A stretch of 64,000 nt of DNA from Ophthalmolycus amberensis (lineage: Eukaryota; Chordata; Actinopteri; Perciformes; Zoarcidae): positions 62,001 to 126,000 of the forward strand of contig JAFEUB010001198.1 of the NCBI GenBank assembly GCA_024529925.1, read 5' to 3'. Positions 1 through 13,800 of this stretch are shown in pieces. How positions within the stretch are numbered: the first letter of the stretch is position 1; each line of letters opens with the position of its first letter. The notes under the pieces were generated by a model. That model saw only the letters and a list, made by a program, of their open reading frames with translations, ran no database searches and was not told where the DNA came from. The position numbers and the translations under genes were made by a program.

Positions 1-1033
1 AACACAGAGGCTCATAGAACAACACACAAAGCAAATAAATGAGGGATAATTATGTTAAATAGAAACATGGACTAAAGACAAGATTATGTTGCATTGTTAG
101 ACACTAAAACATACATGTCAGAAGCACAAAACTAAAGCATGCAGAGTATGTAAAATATATAAATCAGTCTGACACAGCAAATCAACAATAAAAGACATGC
201 ATGCAGGTGGATTAGGATCAACTGGCAATTTCAAGACAGACAGACAAGTGACGGATAGACAGGCCGAGGGAAGTTCAGCATGGGCAGATTGAGGACAGTA
301 AGGTGCAGTTACGTTCTAGTGCTGACAGAGCTGGGCACTAATTAACCATTTATTTAAATGAGCTTTAAATGAACTATGTGTCCAGTTCTCTAATGGTCAC
401 TGGGATGGAGCTCCATTCTAGTGCAGCTTTTACAGAAAATGCAGACTGACTGAAAGCACTTATCCTGAGTGGGATAATGCAATCCTCTCTTGCTGCACCT
501 CTTGTGAGCCAATGTGAGTTGTTCTTTTGGTAACAAACTGTTTGAGCGGAGGTTAAGTCATATATAATCTTGTACATGAAACAGACATTCACATATTTAA
601 TCAAGTTTTTCCAACTAAACAAGTTATATTTTTTTAATATTGGGCAATGATGAGAAAGAACCATTTTTTTGTTATGACGGTAGTGGTTTTAGAGTAGTAG
701 TGCTAGCCTGTGACCAGGTTGTTAAACAGTAAGTGATTTGCGAAACAACCAAAGAAAGCATGTACTGTATATCTTAGCTGCGTCTGTTGACATGTAATCT
801 CGTATGAACCTGAAATTTGAAAGATTCAATTTGACCCTGTCACCTGAGACTTGAAGGATAGGATAGAGGTTTCTAGGTTTGAACCCGAACAAGTGTTGAG
901 TGTGTGTTACTTAACTATGAAGAGAAACCAAAGAGTTGTAATTTGTGATTTAATTAAAGGATGATATGTACTTTTATGCTGTATATTGTGTACTAATGGC
1001 ATGTGACGCTGTTTGCATTTGTGTGCCTGACAG
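1..1033 (+). other. vps8 intron, upstream part
   Basis: This sequence lies upstream of the first recognised vps8 exon and ends in a splice acceptor (ctgacag). I see no exon, RNA gene or clear repeat in it. The open frames here are short and have no splice-site support or recognisable domain. Confidence 0.5.
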
Positions 1034-1132
1034 GACCCAGTGTATGGGAAAGGAAAGCTGGCAGAGATCCAAGGCCTCATTCTGGGCATGCTGGACACTT
1101 TTAACTATGAACAGGTAAAGCGCTGTGTAAAT

Positions 1133-1165
<33 letters not shown>

Positions 1166-4100
1166 CAACAGAGCAGCACCTGAACCACAATTAAAATATT
1201 AAGGCTGTAAACTGTGCCAATCCCTCACGGATTGAAATGTTCTCTCAATAAGCAAATCCTAAACAACAACTCCATCTCAGCTATTAATATTTTCAGACGC
1301 TATTTGTGGTTGACATGGAAAGTAATTCAGATTGGCCTTAAATAATGCTGTCTTTTCTGTTTCAGACTTTACTTGAAACAACCACCAGTCTTTTGAACCA
1401 TGACCTCCACTGGTCCCTCGCTCACCTGCGCGCTGCTGTCACAAGAGGACTCCACCCACGACAAGACTACTGTAACATCTGCCTCCAGCAGTACAAGAGG
1501 AGGCAGGACTCAGCTGAGGAGATCATTGTGTTCAGGTAACACACCCTGGAGGTGTAATGCCTCGGCAACAGTTTACAAAACGTAGCTCACAAGTTGATCA
1601 TGACTCTCTGTCTGCATACATGTGGCTTTCTGTTTGTATTCTGATGTCTTTTTGATTTCATGTCATGTTCACTTAGTGGCCACTTTATTAGGTACACCTG
1701 TCAACCGATGCAATCCAATACAATGGTTCAGTCTTAAAGTCTACTTTTGTTCGGTTTACACAATGTCACAGAGGTGTTCATTCAGTTCTAGGTTTCAGCA
1801 TTGAGGTTACAGTTAGTGTTTGCGCTGGACTGCGTTATATTATGATATGACTTATTTCTATTTATGGCAGAACAGATGTACTATATTGCCATAGATTGTA
1901 CAGATGCAACGCAACCGACACACACCTCACTCTTTTCACCAGTCCTGTGTCACGCCAGAAGAGAAATAGAACAGTAAGAAGGGACAAGGCACCGACCACG
2001 CCGTTCAGTGTCTGATGGGGGCTGTATGGTCAACATAACATGCCAAACTGGGCAAAGCACATGTAACTTTGCCTCCCTGTTTCTCTCCACATGAGGTGGA
2101 AGACAAAAAGCATGCAACTGTATAACCCTCGACCTGAAAGAACTCCTTAAGTTCTTGGGAACAAGACAAAAATCCCAGTACTTGACTGAACAAAGAAGTC
2201 TTCAACCAATGCTGGATTATTAGTATCTTGTGGAGGTTTCTTGCGTCATCCTTCTGATCCTTGGGCCTAGTAGGCCTCGAAGGTTGAGGACCAAACCATG
2301 CCAACCAAAGCTTCTAACACTGAGGAATATGTCACCATGGCTCAAGTGCGTGAATTGTTGGACCAGCAAAAAGACTTCTACAGAACTTTGCTTGAACAAC
2401 AGGAAAAAATCTTCCAAATGTGAACAGATCATAGTTGATTCTTCAAACAGGAGGATTAATGATCTGTCGACGCAGGCCTATGATCTCACGGTGAGTCTAG
2501 AAATGACTCAAAATAAAAAGTCATGCAAAAGACAAGACAGACTATCCGGAGGGCCAGTCCACACGCCATAATATTGTTGTAGATGGCATTAAAGAGTCTG
2601 GAAAAGTAAGGCAGCTGGAAAGAGAGGTGACATTGTCCACCCACCTTCCCAAAACCCCCAACAACAAAGAGGCTGACGCTAAGAGTCTGGATCCTTAGTC
2701 TTCAATATCAGGAATGTAGGGGTGTAACGGTTCACAAAATTCACAGTTGGGTTGGGTACGATACAGTGGAGCCACGGTTCGGCACGTTTCGGTACAGTAG
2801 AAAACTATAAATGCCAGACAAATGTACTTGATTTTAAAATATATTTATTCATTACAACTAACATCATAAAGTTATTCTTTGACTTTGAACAATGATGGAA
2901 CTATACCTGAGTGACCCATCTTCTGGGGTGTCTTCTTAGCAACACATAAGCATAAAAAACAAAAACTGCTCCTTAATGTTATGTAGTATTGTTACTTACA
3001 TCTTGCTTACATCTTGTATTGTTACTTACATCTTGCAAAAGAGATTTTTAATCTCAATGGGACTACCTGGTTTAATACATTTTTAAAATTTTTAATTTAT
3101 TTTTATTTTTTTATTTTTATTTTTTTATTCAAACGTATTCGGTTCGTCATGCGTACCGAACCGTGAGCCTCGTATCGAACGGTTCAATACGAATATGCGT
3201 ATCGTTACACCCCTACAGGAATGTATTAAGTACTTTTTGATTATTATTTTTTAACCGTGCATCTCAATACATTATTCTTTACGTGCACTAATGTCTACAA
3301 CAAATGTGACTTTGAAGGCCACACCTTTAAGCTTTTTAATCCTTCTACCATTGACTCTTATCATTTAGATTTTTTTCATCGCTTGTTGTCTCTAACCTCT
3401 GTAGTTTTTATGATGAAATCCAGTTTAATTACTTATGTGTTTCTTTGCCTCCTAATATATTCTCTACTTTTCATCTGAAGAAGTCTTTCTAGCAACTATG
3501 ACAAATTCATTCATTATTTATTTTTACTCAATCATGATTTTTAAGTTATTGCCTTATCAGAAACATGGCTCACTGAGGACTCTAGAGAAATCTTTAAAAT
3601 ACCAAAATACAATACAGTTCACTGTGTAAGAGAATAGATCTGGAGGTGGAGTATCTCTGTTTATTCATGGTGACTATGAATTTAAAATTAGCGATGATCT
3701 TACTTTGAAGTCAGATAGGGATGAGGTGGAATCTGTTTGTTTGTTTTAGAGCTCTCTGGTGGAATTGTTGGTGGTATTTATCAGCTACCTGACCATTGTT
3801 GGTGCTATTTATCGCCCACCTGACTGTCATCAAAGATTTGAATGAAAGTCTGTTCAGTTCTCTTGACCTGATAAACAATGAGGATAAACTTTGTTGCATT
3901 TTAGAACTTCGGTTCATTGATGACTCTAAATTACCTGTAGGTGTGAATGGCTGTCTGTCTCTGTGTCAGCCCTGGGATTGGCTCCTGCCCCCTGAACAAG
4001 ATAAGCAGTTACGGATCGTGGAAAGGAATGAATATTTACAGTTGCTAAGGTGTGAATGTGTTTGTCTTTTCAGCTGTGGCCACCTGTACCACCACCAGTG

Positions 4101-7100
4101 CCTGCAGCAGAAGGACTCTGGGTGGGGTTTTACTTCAGAGCTGCAACAGCGGTGGAGCTGCTACAAGTGTTCCTCAAGCCAAGGAGGAAGGGGCGGGCCT
4201 TCCACCGAACCAAAAAGAGACCGCAGTACATCCCTGGCACAGGTGTGTGTTTGTGCTTGCAAGAAATTAAAGATTTGGATAGACATGAGGGAATACATAT
4301 TAGATTAAAGGATAAGTCTGTGTTATTTTACATTTAATTTGCTGTCATAAAATCCTGTGAAAAGATCCAAACCAACAATACTTTCTGACTTCCCTACCAT
4401 GTCTGTCCCATTGGTTCCTACTGAAGACGTTAAGCTTAACCAACAATTCACAAACATTTTTGCCATGGTTTCCTGCAGGTACAAAGCCAGCACTAGGGAA
4501 AATTACATTTTAATTAAAATTTTCAGTAAACACTTATGAAACACTTTTTTTTTTTTTAACTGGGAGCAGGTTTACAAACCTGTACTCGCCCTGCACCAGC
4601 CAATATCAACACAAATCCATCTGTAAGCTGCAATTATCTCTCAATCAATTCTAGACCCAACCACAGCTGTTGATCGCAGACCTGACCTGAACTGTACTTA
4701 AATATAGGCTCAGAGATGCTGCTGTGCGGTGAAGGGAAACATACAGGGAGCTGACTATTGTCGGTGTGCATAATAACCAGGGGAAATAAATAATACATAT
4801 GAATAAAAACCAACTGATAATGCAGGTTGCAAAGACAAAAACACTCCATGTTTTCAGTGGATTATCTTCACTTGATGACAGATGATCTCACTCGGACCTC
4901 ACCAAAGTCTTGCTCACTTTGGTGACACCCATTAATTCATTATTGAAGTCTTAAGACACTGGATTTAATGGTAACTGATCTTGTGCCTTTTTCTAAACAC
5001 TAACAAGCAAATCTCAAAACCCCATTTTACATTAGTTTTTTTTTAAATACAAGGGCTGTTTATTTATAATTATAATTTGTATTTATAAATTTAGACTGAT
5101 ATTTAGGAAATAGACTTTCCATTCCATTTTCCAAACCGCTCATCCTATTTAGGGTCGATTTAGGTAGGAGCCGATCCCAGCTGACATTGGGCGAAGGCAG
5201 GGTACGCCCTGGACAGGTCGCCAGTATAGACTTGTTTATGTTTATTGGACTTTAAAGACATAAATGAGTGTTTTCAAATATGCAGAGGAGGAGAAGAAAT
5301 GTAGCGTAGAAATGTATTCATTTATTAATTATTTGCACAACTCTAACCAACTGATATTCCAGTAGCCGTCACAATAATATACATCAACCGCCCATTGATA
5401 GCATATTTGGGGCAATGCATATTAATATTTGGAATGTCCAAATCACAGCTCTTTCAGGTTGTTACTCCAGCGTCCCTCTATTTTACCCTCTGTCTGTCAT
5501 AGATCGTGTTCCAACGGCGAGGTTCTCCAACACCACCAGAACAGCTGTCATTACACACAACCATTACCCATGGCTGTGGCTATTTATAGCACCCGCAACT
5601 CTTGTTCACTTACATAGCTATGAACCGTCGTGCAATATCTCTGTCATAATTCTGAATCAATGATTCATTTATACAGCTTACTGTATATAGCAATAGACTT
5701 TACAATGTGCCTCACAATTCAGGAAAAAAAAAAGGTCGACTCTGAAACAATGGCTCAGATGTAGAAAGAAGATAAATTCATCGTTCATAGATATTTAAAA
5801 ATGTAGTTTATAAATGAGCCTTCAGTTGTTTCACAGCTAAGAGAGCAGTGATGTAGGGGGCCGAGAGGATAAGGCTGCATCACCACACCTCTGATCTGTA
5901 TCCACTTCTCCCAGCTCTATTGCATGTAGTGCTACATGCAGCTGGAGATGCACATGCAGTTTGCTTTCACAAGACTTTGGACCTCGTGTGATCATTGTGC
6001 CATTGAAGATAAGCCCCTAGTCACATAGTTAACCATTTTGCAGGCTTTCCTATGAGGTGGCTTGGAAGTTCGTTACATGAAGGGACCTCAGGCCACATCA
6101 GCTGTAAAATGCCTGTTGTAACATGTGTGTCAGCTGATTCGTTTCATGTCAGTTGGTGTTTGTTGGTGTTTGCTTTTAATCTAAGCACAGTCTTCCAGTA
6201 GCTAACAATCCTGACACAGCACTGTGCTCCTCTCTTGGTCTTAGACTCGTGTAACATCAGTGTCTCATGACGCAGGAGCAGAGGCTCACAGGAAGAAGGT
6301 AAGGTTTTATCCCACAAAGTATACAAATGACACCACAGTCAAGACAGCTGGTCCGTCTTCGCCATCTTCCACAATACACAACATTCTTAACCCCAGTGAA
6401 AACAACTCCAGATCCTTCACAGTTAACAAATGCAGCTCTATTTTTTCTTTCTACCAAACAAAAAATGACACCATCTACAGTAACCTGGACCTGCTGGAGA
6501 GTGTTATGTTTTGTTGTTTTCACTCAGGCTTTCTGTCTTAAAACTTGAAAAGTTAACTACTGTTTATTACAACCTTATTTCCAGAAAGTGGAAATAATGG
6601 AAAAACCAGTTCAACATTTATACCATAGAATGCAATATGAAGTCCTATGAAAATAGGATCCAACTGGTAATAAAGTGGAATTTGCCTTTAAGATTCATTT
6701 AAAACATGCCCAGCCACAGTACATAGAGTTTGATAGCAACATTCTAATCTGGTTATTGTCAGGCGGGTGAGTACAAGTCAAGGGAAAGAACCCAAATGCA
6801 AAACAATCCAGGGCTGACAAAGTGAAGCTACAAAAGCTTCATGGCGTGGATAGCGAGTAATGGTAACTGATGTCTATGGCTGAAAGGAAGGAAGGACGGA
6901 GAGGCAGAGTATTTACTTAGAACCAGTGGCGGGCCCCGGAAGCAAAACAACACGCACAAACTCACGCTACATTCTCCCCGCAGCATTTAGCTGTTCCCTA
7001 CTGATTCAAACAGGGCTAAGCAATCGCCACACAATCCCCATTCCTCCAGACCATCATTCTTGTTTGTAAAAGAAAACAGCCCAAACTGATTCAATGATCC

Positions 7101-10100
7101 GGACCCTAACCCCACGCAGGACGGGATGCTTCGTAATTAACGGACAATGCATATGGTCAAAATCGATGTAATTAACACGATGACAAGAGCGAACTCACAA
7201 GAACCGTCACACATATTCACAACAAAGCATGACAAAACAATCCAGCAACACTCACATTAAAGAGCAAGGGCCATTCAAATATTATTTACATCAGGGAACA
7301 ATATATAATATACATATCTAATATCCATAAACGACACGATAGGCAAAATTAACACACTGCAGATATAAAGAAAACAAATGCAGTTTCACTGACCAAATGC
7401 TGTTCTATTTAAATACAAAGTCCATCCTCCTCTTTGTTTACAAAGAGGTCAATAACTCGGCTGTGCAGTACGTCCGTGCGTTTCAGTTCCAGCAAGAGGT
7501 CCTTTTCAGTATTTCCCTAGTCTTCTTAACTTTTTCAATGTGGAGCTCCGTTTCCCTGCGAACTTGTTCGTTGATCTGGAGATCCACTCGGGTCCTTCCA
7601 CACGTTTTTAAGAGCACCGTAGCTTGCAAGTGTCCCGCCGTACTTTGGTGTCGTGTAGCGGCTTTGCTCAGGCAGCTTAATGTCCTTCTTGAGAAAGGCG
7701 TTCCCAGTAACTCTGCCACTAAATCAGCTTCTCGTCCTTCCGCCATTTGATGTTAAAAAAACAAAGCTAAGTAACAACAACTAAAAATGCCATAATTTCT
7801 TCCATACCTTTCCACTTGAACTCTGACTGCTAACAACCTCAGTTCTGCTAGCAAGCACAAGTTTCACTTTAGTCACGTGCTCGCCCACTGACCAATCACA
7901 GCACACTGCAGCGTGTGCACCTGGACATGAGCGGTACGTAATGCTGACGTCATTATAGGCCGCTAGCCGACGCTGACACGTCAAAGAATACGCCCAACAT
8001 GTCAAACTAAAGATCTGATTGGTTGAACACTATGACAATCAACAATATCTTCCCCATGTACTTTAATCTGCACTGGCGGCAGAGCCGAGTCTGCAGGCAT
8101 CTGGCATAGACACACAGAGAGGTGAGATCTGAGAGCAACTGAGGACGACAGTAGCTGTGCAATGAGAAAATAAGATAATGGGAAAAATATTTTTATAAAT
8201 TATAATACATGTAGTGCATTTAAGAAAAATTATAAAATTATAAAATAAATTTTTTTATTTTTATTTTTTATTTTTTTATAAATATAAATAGCTTTGTGAT
8301 TCTGTTTAGGCCAGCAGAGAAGGCCTTGCAGGCCCTGACGGCCCGCCACTGATTAGAACCAAATATGAGCCCAATCAATTGATATTCACGACAGTGCTAC
8401 TGTAGTGTATTACTGATATTGTCCACCCCTTAAAAACCACCAAACTTGAGGCACAGGGAGACCCTTTTGCATGTCCATCTGGTAATAAAACTTGAATTCC
8501 TGCTACTCTTATGCTGCATTGGTTAAATGTTTTTGCACTCTCTATGCCATGTAACAGATTACAGCTTAATATTTATGCTTTGCCAACATTATTCTGGTTC
8601 TTTGCTGTGACCCAGGTGTTTGTTGATGCAACGTTGGACCTTCAGCAGGAGCAGTCTTGGGATCAGCTACGGTGTTTATACCGAGGACCATCCAGGGTAG
8701 GGACCACCTTGACGCATAATTATCCACATAACAGATATCTTTAACAATTTTTATATGATGTAGATGGTACACAGCACAGTCACATTTGAAGAGATAGATG
8801 TACTTTTACTGCCATACCAGTGACTCATGACCCACATGTGTGAAGGGAATATGTGGAATGGTAAATAGACTGTACTTGTATGGCGCTTTTCTAGTCTTTC
8901 CGACCACTCAAAGCGCTTTCTACTACTACTTGTAATTATTCACACAAAGAGTGGTGATGAATACAATACGAATGAATGTATATGAAATATGAAATGTAAT
9001 CAACATATACTTTATGAATGAAAGATTATACCTAATGTTGCAGATGAGCATGGAAACAAGGATAAGGTTACCGTATTAGATCTGCAGTCAGTCGGTTTCT
9101 CCAGCAGCAGGCAAAGTCTTCTTTCAGGATCTCAGGGACAGTTTTCCTTCGCAGAATATCAACAGCGGGGATAATGACCTTCATATCATTGGGATGGGTG
9201 GAGAAGATAGCTGACAACAGCCCTGTCAGCTCCCTGACAGATGTGTCAGTCAAAATTACATTTTCAGTGCTTTGCCATTCTAACATGTTTGGCCATAAAG
9301 TCCCCAATCAGAATAGTATCTGGCTTATCAGGCATGGAGTTCGCAATGTTTTGGCCCTCAGCCGAGCAGTAGTTTTGAGGCTATTTGACGGATTTCGGTT
9401 AGCCTTAATGATAGTTGTATGATTAGCTTCCGCGAGTTCAACATGGTTGGTGTAATCAGACATTTCATTCAGTTAGTGGGCCTCTTCTATTTGATTTTCT
9501 GCCGGATTTGCTTCTGTTGCGGACGACATCAGACCAAATCCCAGCTTGAGTTCATGCTTGCGGTCCTGTGTCAGTAAGAACTATTAACATCAGCCAGATC
9601 TGTAACAGGATGCTCTACAATGTATGTAATGTTAATCCTGTGTAGAAGTCTGGCCATTAGCATTTGTTAGCTTGGCAAATTATACTGCTACAGAGTCGAT
9701 GAATTGCTGACTATTTAATGCAGCGTTGAATCTTCTTCTCAAGCTGTATTGTCCTCCGGTTCAGCAAACGGTTCAATTTCCCCCGGTTTAACCGGTCATT
9801 TCAGTTGGTAAAACGTGAATTAAAAGTTAAAACTCTGTTTACAATCGAAGAAGTGAATCCTCACTCTGTTATATTAAATGCTTTTGATTCGTCTGGGAAA
9901 TGGTATTTTTGACCCTTTAGGAAATTACAGCACTGTCACAGAGGTGTGCGAGACTCTGAGGATTGACATGTGCATGGGCCAGCGGTGTGTCAATGGGTAT
10001 GAATGATTCGATAGTCCTGATGGGGCAGGTGGCACTGTGCATGGTAGCCCCTGCCATCAGTGTATGTGTATAGCGTTGGGTATGAATGGGTGAATGATGA

Positions 10101-10720
10101 CATAAAGTGTTAAAGCACTTGAGTGGTCGGAAGACTAGAAAAGCACTGTACAAGTACAAGTCTATTTACCATGTGTGCACGTTTTTTTATAATACCATAC
10201 AAAACAAAATTTACACAGGAATATGAACAACATAGATGACAGATGATATTAACACCCGAGTTTTTGTCTAACTTGCAAATATGCACTGCTTGTGCACTGA
10301 ACAACCCTACAGCAACGCTATACACATCTTAAGCAGTATTATTATTATGCCGATAGCATTATGCCAACCTTATCAATTAGAACATTGATATAGTAGTAGT
10401 TTTTTAACCATGAATCAGGTCTGGAAACTGCAAAACCACACCCGGTTTTATCATTCGCTACTCTACATAGATAGAAGATATATCTATAGTGTGTGTGCGT
10501 GCGTGCGTGCGTGCGTGCACATCTGAGGGAGACAAATAGAGGCGATGCATAACTATTTTCTAATAGTTTTTTTCTCTCTCTCTCTTTCCTCCAGTTGTCC
10601 ATCCTGTCAGAACTCTCCCACTGCCATAGCAGTGACAAGACAGGCCTTCTTTTCCCAGCCCAACCCGGAACAGATCATTTCCAACTTAAACTCTCTCCTC
10701 CACCTTTATTGGAAGAGTAA
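1034..10720 (+). CDS. vps8: VPS8, CORVET subunit, C-terminal exons (5' end outside window)
   Basis: VPS8 is a subunit specific to the CORVET tether, which acts with Rab5 in early endosome fusion. Visible exons are 1034-1114, 1366-1535, 4074-4242, 8616-8696 and 10595-10720 (stop TAA 10718-10720). Each has AG/GT borders and the phases join (0, 2, 0, 0). The second and third exons together form a RING-H2 finger: CNIC, then CGHLYHHQC, then CYKC. The exon at 8616 encodes the LRCLYRG segment, and the last exon ends in PPPLLEE, resembling the C terminus I recall for vertebrate VPS8. A further small exon between 4242 and 8616 cannot be excluded, but the phases do not require one. Introns carry a LINE fragment and several DNA transposons. 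No AATAAA is seen in the 121 bases between the stop and the duplicated block at 10842. Confidence 0.93.
1132..1161. repeat. (AAT)n microsatellite
   Basis: About nine perfect AAT units lie just after the exon ending at 1114, inside a vps8 intron. Confidence 0.9.
2295..3960 (+). mobile_element. Degraded non-LTR retrotransposon (LINE) in a vps8 intron
   Basis: From about 2298 an ORF1-like stretch begins MPTKASNTEE and contains a glutamine-rich likely coiled coil, broken by a stop and a frame change near 2420. From about 3480 the frames carry pieces of an endonuclease domain: an ALSETWLTEDS motif, then GGGVSLFIH split by a frameshift, then a YRPPD-like motif near 3815. This order fits the ORF1/endonuclease half of a LINE on the sense strand. 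Many stops show that it is dead. A hAT MITE interrupts it at 2717-3215. The reverse transcriptase half is not seen. The family (CR1/L2/Rex type) is an inference. Confidence 0.65.
2717..3215. mobile_element. Non-autonomous hAT element (MITE), 499 bp
   Basis: The element starts taggggtgtaacg and ends with the exact inverted repeat cgttacaccccta. It is flanked by a perfect 8-bp target duplication, CAGGAATG, at 2709-2716 and 3216-3223. Internal sequence near both ends is rich in ggttcg/cgaacc motifs. There is no transposase. The 8-bp duplication and terminal bases fit the hAT superfamily. Confidence 0.92.
4243..6923 (+). other. vps8 intron with repeat debris
   Basis: This stretch lies between the exon ending at 4242 and the hAT element at 6924. 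At about 5120-5222 there is a widespread fish repeat fragment (gatcccagctgacattggg and following bases). A pyrimidine tract and acceptor near 5505 precede a short open stretch, but no convincing donor follows, so I did not call an exon. Otherwise I see nothing. Confidence 0.4.
6924..8351 (-). mobile_element. hAT element with remnant TTF-finger transposase, 1.43 kb
   Basis: The ends are cagtggcgggcc and ggcccgccactg. The flanking 8-mers CTTAGAAC (6916-6923) and ATTAGAAC (8352-8359) are target duplications differing at one base. On the minus strand 7483-7746 encodes 87 residues starting MAEGRE with the stretch KAATRHQSTAGHLQATVLLK. I recognise this as the N-terminal TTF-type zinc-finger region of ZMYM1-like hAT transposases common in fish. 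The catalytic core and dimerisation domain are absent, so the copy is non-autonomous. It is the same family as the element at 51962-53860. Confidence 0.88.
8858..10172. mobile_element. Inverted-repeat DNA element spanning a vps8 exon gap, about 1.3 kb
   Basis: The left end (atggtaaatagactgtactt, running on through a stretch with cgaccactcaaagcgcttt to about 8922) recurs inverted at 10109-10172, giving long imperfect terminal repeats of about 60 bases. A minus-strand frame at 9068-9307 encodes 79 residues that I do not recognise. No clear target duplication was found. This end sequence is a familiar interspersed fish repeat. The element lies between the vps8 exons at 8616 and 10595. Confidence 0.6.
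10488..10518. repeat. (GTGC)n microsatellite
   Basis: A gtgtgtgcgtgcgtgc-type run of about five tetranucleotide units lies just upstream of the last vps8 exon. Confidence 0.85.
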
Positions 10721-10841
10721 TACTATGACTGGTTGTGAATTGATGTTTTCTTCATCTTTCCAGACTTGAGTCAAGTGGGATTGGTTTAGTCAGGAGATTT
10801 TCTTCTGATGTCCCTTGCATTCTACATCCGTGTGGGTTGTA

Positions 10842-13800
10842 GTTTTCCATTGTTCTTTTGTTAGGAGACAAAATTATATTGTATAACGTCTTTCCAAAAT
10901 GTTTTATTTCAAAACAAATGTGGTCACTAATAATTCTGCTGAATGTAGCTTTAATTGTATCCATTGTTTATGTACCGTACTACAGCTGGCTGAACCGTAT
11001 TGCTTGGTTTGCTTGTTGGTGCTGGGAGGTCAAAAAGTGAATCCTAACATAACTGTTAAGAATGTTGTGACATTTATTTTGGTGAGGGAAATGATACTGA
11101 CTGTTTGAACCAGTAAAAAAAAAAAAGGACACTGACATCTCTTATTTCACAACGTTAATATAAAACACACTTCTTTCGTGTGAAATGCGATGACATCACA
11201 TTTACCTTGACAGCTTCGTATTGGTAAATTACCTTGTTCTGCTTGCATTGTGAATGCAGCAGAATTTAAATTTTGTTATTGGATGTTTCTTAATGTTGCG
11301 GTTAATTGCTCTTCTTCAGTCCACTGGCATTTACCTTTTGACTTTTTAGCAAAGAACCAGATATTTTATAACACAGTTGTTCATCTTAAGAACTGATGAT
11401 TTAGAGTTTAATGTTCACATGATACAGCATTTCATGGTAACCTAACAGCCACTATGAGATCATGAACGGTACCTTAACTTCCTGGATGCCTGTCAAAAGT
11501 CCTCCCTTTCCAGTCTCTATGGCTGTGGAGTAGTCGAGGCAGATGATGAGGGGCCCTGAGTCCGCGAAGCAATAGAGGCAGAAGATGAGGGGCCCTGAGT
11601 CCGTGGAGCAATAGAGGCAGAAGATGAAGGGCCCTGAGTCCGCGAAGCAATAGAGGCAGAAGATGAGGGGCCCTGAGTCCGTGGAGCAATAGAGGCAGAA
11701 GATGAGGGGCCCTGAGTCCGCGGAGCAGTCGAGGCAGAAGATGATGGGCCCTGAGTCCGCGAAGCAGTAGAGGCAGAAGATGAGGGGCCCTGAGTCCGTG
11801 AAGCAATAGAGGCAGAAGATGAGGGGCCCTGAGTCCGCGGAGCAGTCGAGGCAGAAGATGATGGGCCCTGAGTCCGCGAAGCAGTAGAGGCAGAAGATGA
11901 GGGGCCCTGAGTCCGCGAAGCAATAGAGGCTCAAGATGAGGGGCCCTGAGTCTGTGGAGCAATAGAGGCAGAAGATGAAGGGCCCTGAGTCCGCGAAGCA
12001 ATAGAGGCAGAAGATGAGGGGCCCTGAGTCCGCGAAGCAATAGAGGCAGAAGATGAGGGGCCCTGAGTCCGCGGAGCAGTCGAGGCAGAAGATGAGGGGC
12101 CCTGAGTCCGTGAAGCAATAGAGGCAGAAGATGAGGGGCCCTGAGTCCGCGGAGCAGTCGAGGCAGAAGATGAGGGGCCCTGAGTCTGTGGAGCAATAGA
12201 GGCAGAAGATGAAGGGCCCTGAGTCCGCGAAGCAATAGAGGCAGAAGATGAGGGGCCCTGAGTCCGCGAAGCAGTCGAGGCAGAAGATGAGGGGCCCTGA
12301 GTCCGCGAAGCAATAGAGGCAGAAGATGAGGGGCCCTGAGTCCGCGAAGCAATAGAGGCTCAAGATGAGGGGCCCTGAGTCTGTGGAGCAATAGAGGCAG
12401 AAGATGAAGGCCCCTGAGTCCGCGAAGCAATAGAGGCAGAAGATGAGGGGCCCTGAGTCCGCGGAGCAGTCGAGGCAGAAGATGAGGGGCCCTGAGCCCG
12501 TGGAAGTTTAATCAACTTCCCTGAACCAACACTTGAATAAACTTTGTCATAATCATTAGGTTCTAACAATTGTAAAATGCACAAATAGACCAATCCAGAT
12601 TTATTTGACTTGCTCCATTGAAGTGAAAGAGACCGAGAACGAGGCTGGACCGAGGCCTTGAAGGCGTGGTTAAAGGAAACCCTTGCTTTATGGGCCCCAT
12701 GGATGTGGAAGATCGCCGGAAGAGCCGTGTCATTTAATACTCTGAAGTCTTTCGTAGTAATGAATGGGGCCCTGCCTCCTACGCTGCATTCAGTGCTCTT
12801 TATACATCCATGTGTTACACTGGTTACAGAAAATGTGGGCTCGTGGCCAGCGGCAGCACTGGGTCCCTGCTCCCCACCGCCACAGCCGGGAGGAGAGCAG
12901 ACTGCTGCTCGAGAGCTAGGAGCTAGCCCTTTGTCTCCTCCCAGCGAAGAGGTCTCCCAGGGGTGGGGAGTGAGACGGAGGGGCCGTGGGGTCTTGTCTA
13001 ATTTGTGCTCTGTTAAATATAAAATTCATAATATTCAGTGCCCCATAACACTATTTCCCACGCTACTGTAGCTTTTGTGTTTGTCAGGGCTGAGTTAAGG
13101 ATTTCGTCGTACGTAAGTGGGCGTGGTTTCATCTCTCAGCTCCTGTGGGGAGTTGAATGGGTCAAACAAACACAAGAGGCTGCTTTTCATGTTTCGTGCA
13201 AAACTTTAAGTAAACATTGACCTTTTGTTTCATTAGTGGTTAGTGACATGCTGACCTCGGGAGTCGTTAGTCAGTCAAGTTAACATCAACCACGCTCCGA
13301 AACCTATTAAGTTGTTCCAGTGAAGACGAAAGTTTATTTTGAAAAGACACTATACATTTAGTGAGTGGAAACTGACACACCTTACCTGATTAAACTGGCA
13401 CTAGAGGGTAGAGCCTCATAGTTTGAAACTTAGAGACACTGAGAAAGCGTTGGTATTTGACAAGTTAGGAGTGAGAATGTGTTGGTTTCTTGCACATAAC
13501 CCATCTTAAAAACTGAAAGCAGCCATTTCCACCATACTCTGCCTTCTTTGTCATGAAGTTTCAACACTTTCAGCACTATTTGTACTCAAAGAAGAGACAA
13601 CCGTCATCTTAACTTCATGCATGACATTAGCAGTCAATGACTAGATTAGACTCTATGGCTTTTCTTGGCGTAGATCCATCTTTAGTTGTTCCAAGCAACA
13701 CAAAGCACTGAAAGAATAAACTCCAACAGGCACTCTTTGCTATAAGACCTTAAGATATAGCCTCGGAGACAAAGTAACAATCCACTAAGAGTTCATACAG

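Noticed and set aside
5506..5560. Extra small vps8 exon after ctgtctgtcatag
   Set aside because: The acceptor is plausible, but no GT donor follows in a usable phase, and the exons at 4242 and 8616 already join in phase.
6260..6301. Small vps8 exon ending at a gtaagg donor
   Set aside because: The acceptor lacks a pyrimidine tract, and the encoded residues match nothing I recall in VPS8.
11452..12430. Two minus-strand frames of over 300 codons
   Set aside because: They consist wholly of the 39-bp minisatellite, are open in overlapping frames at once and have no recognisable start region or domain.
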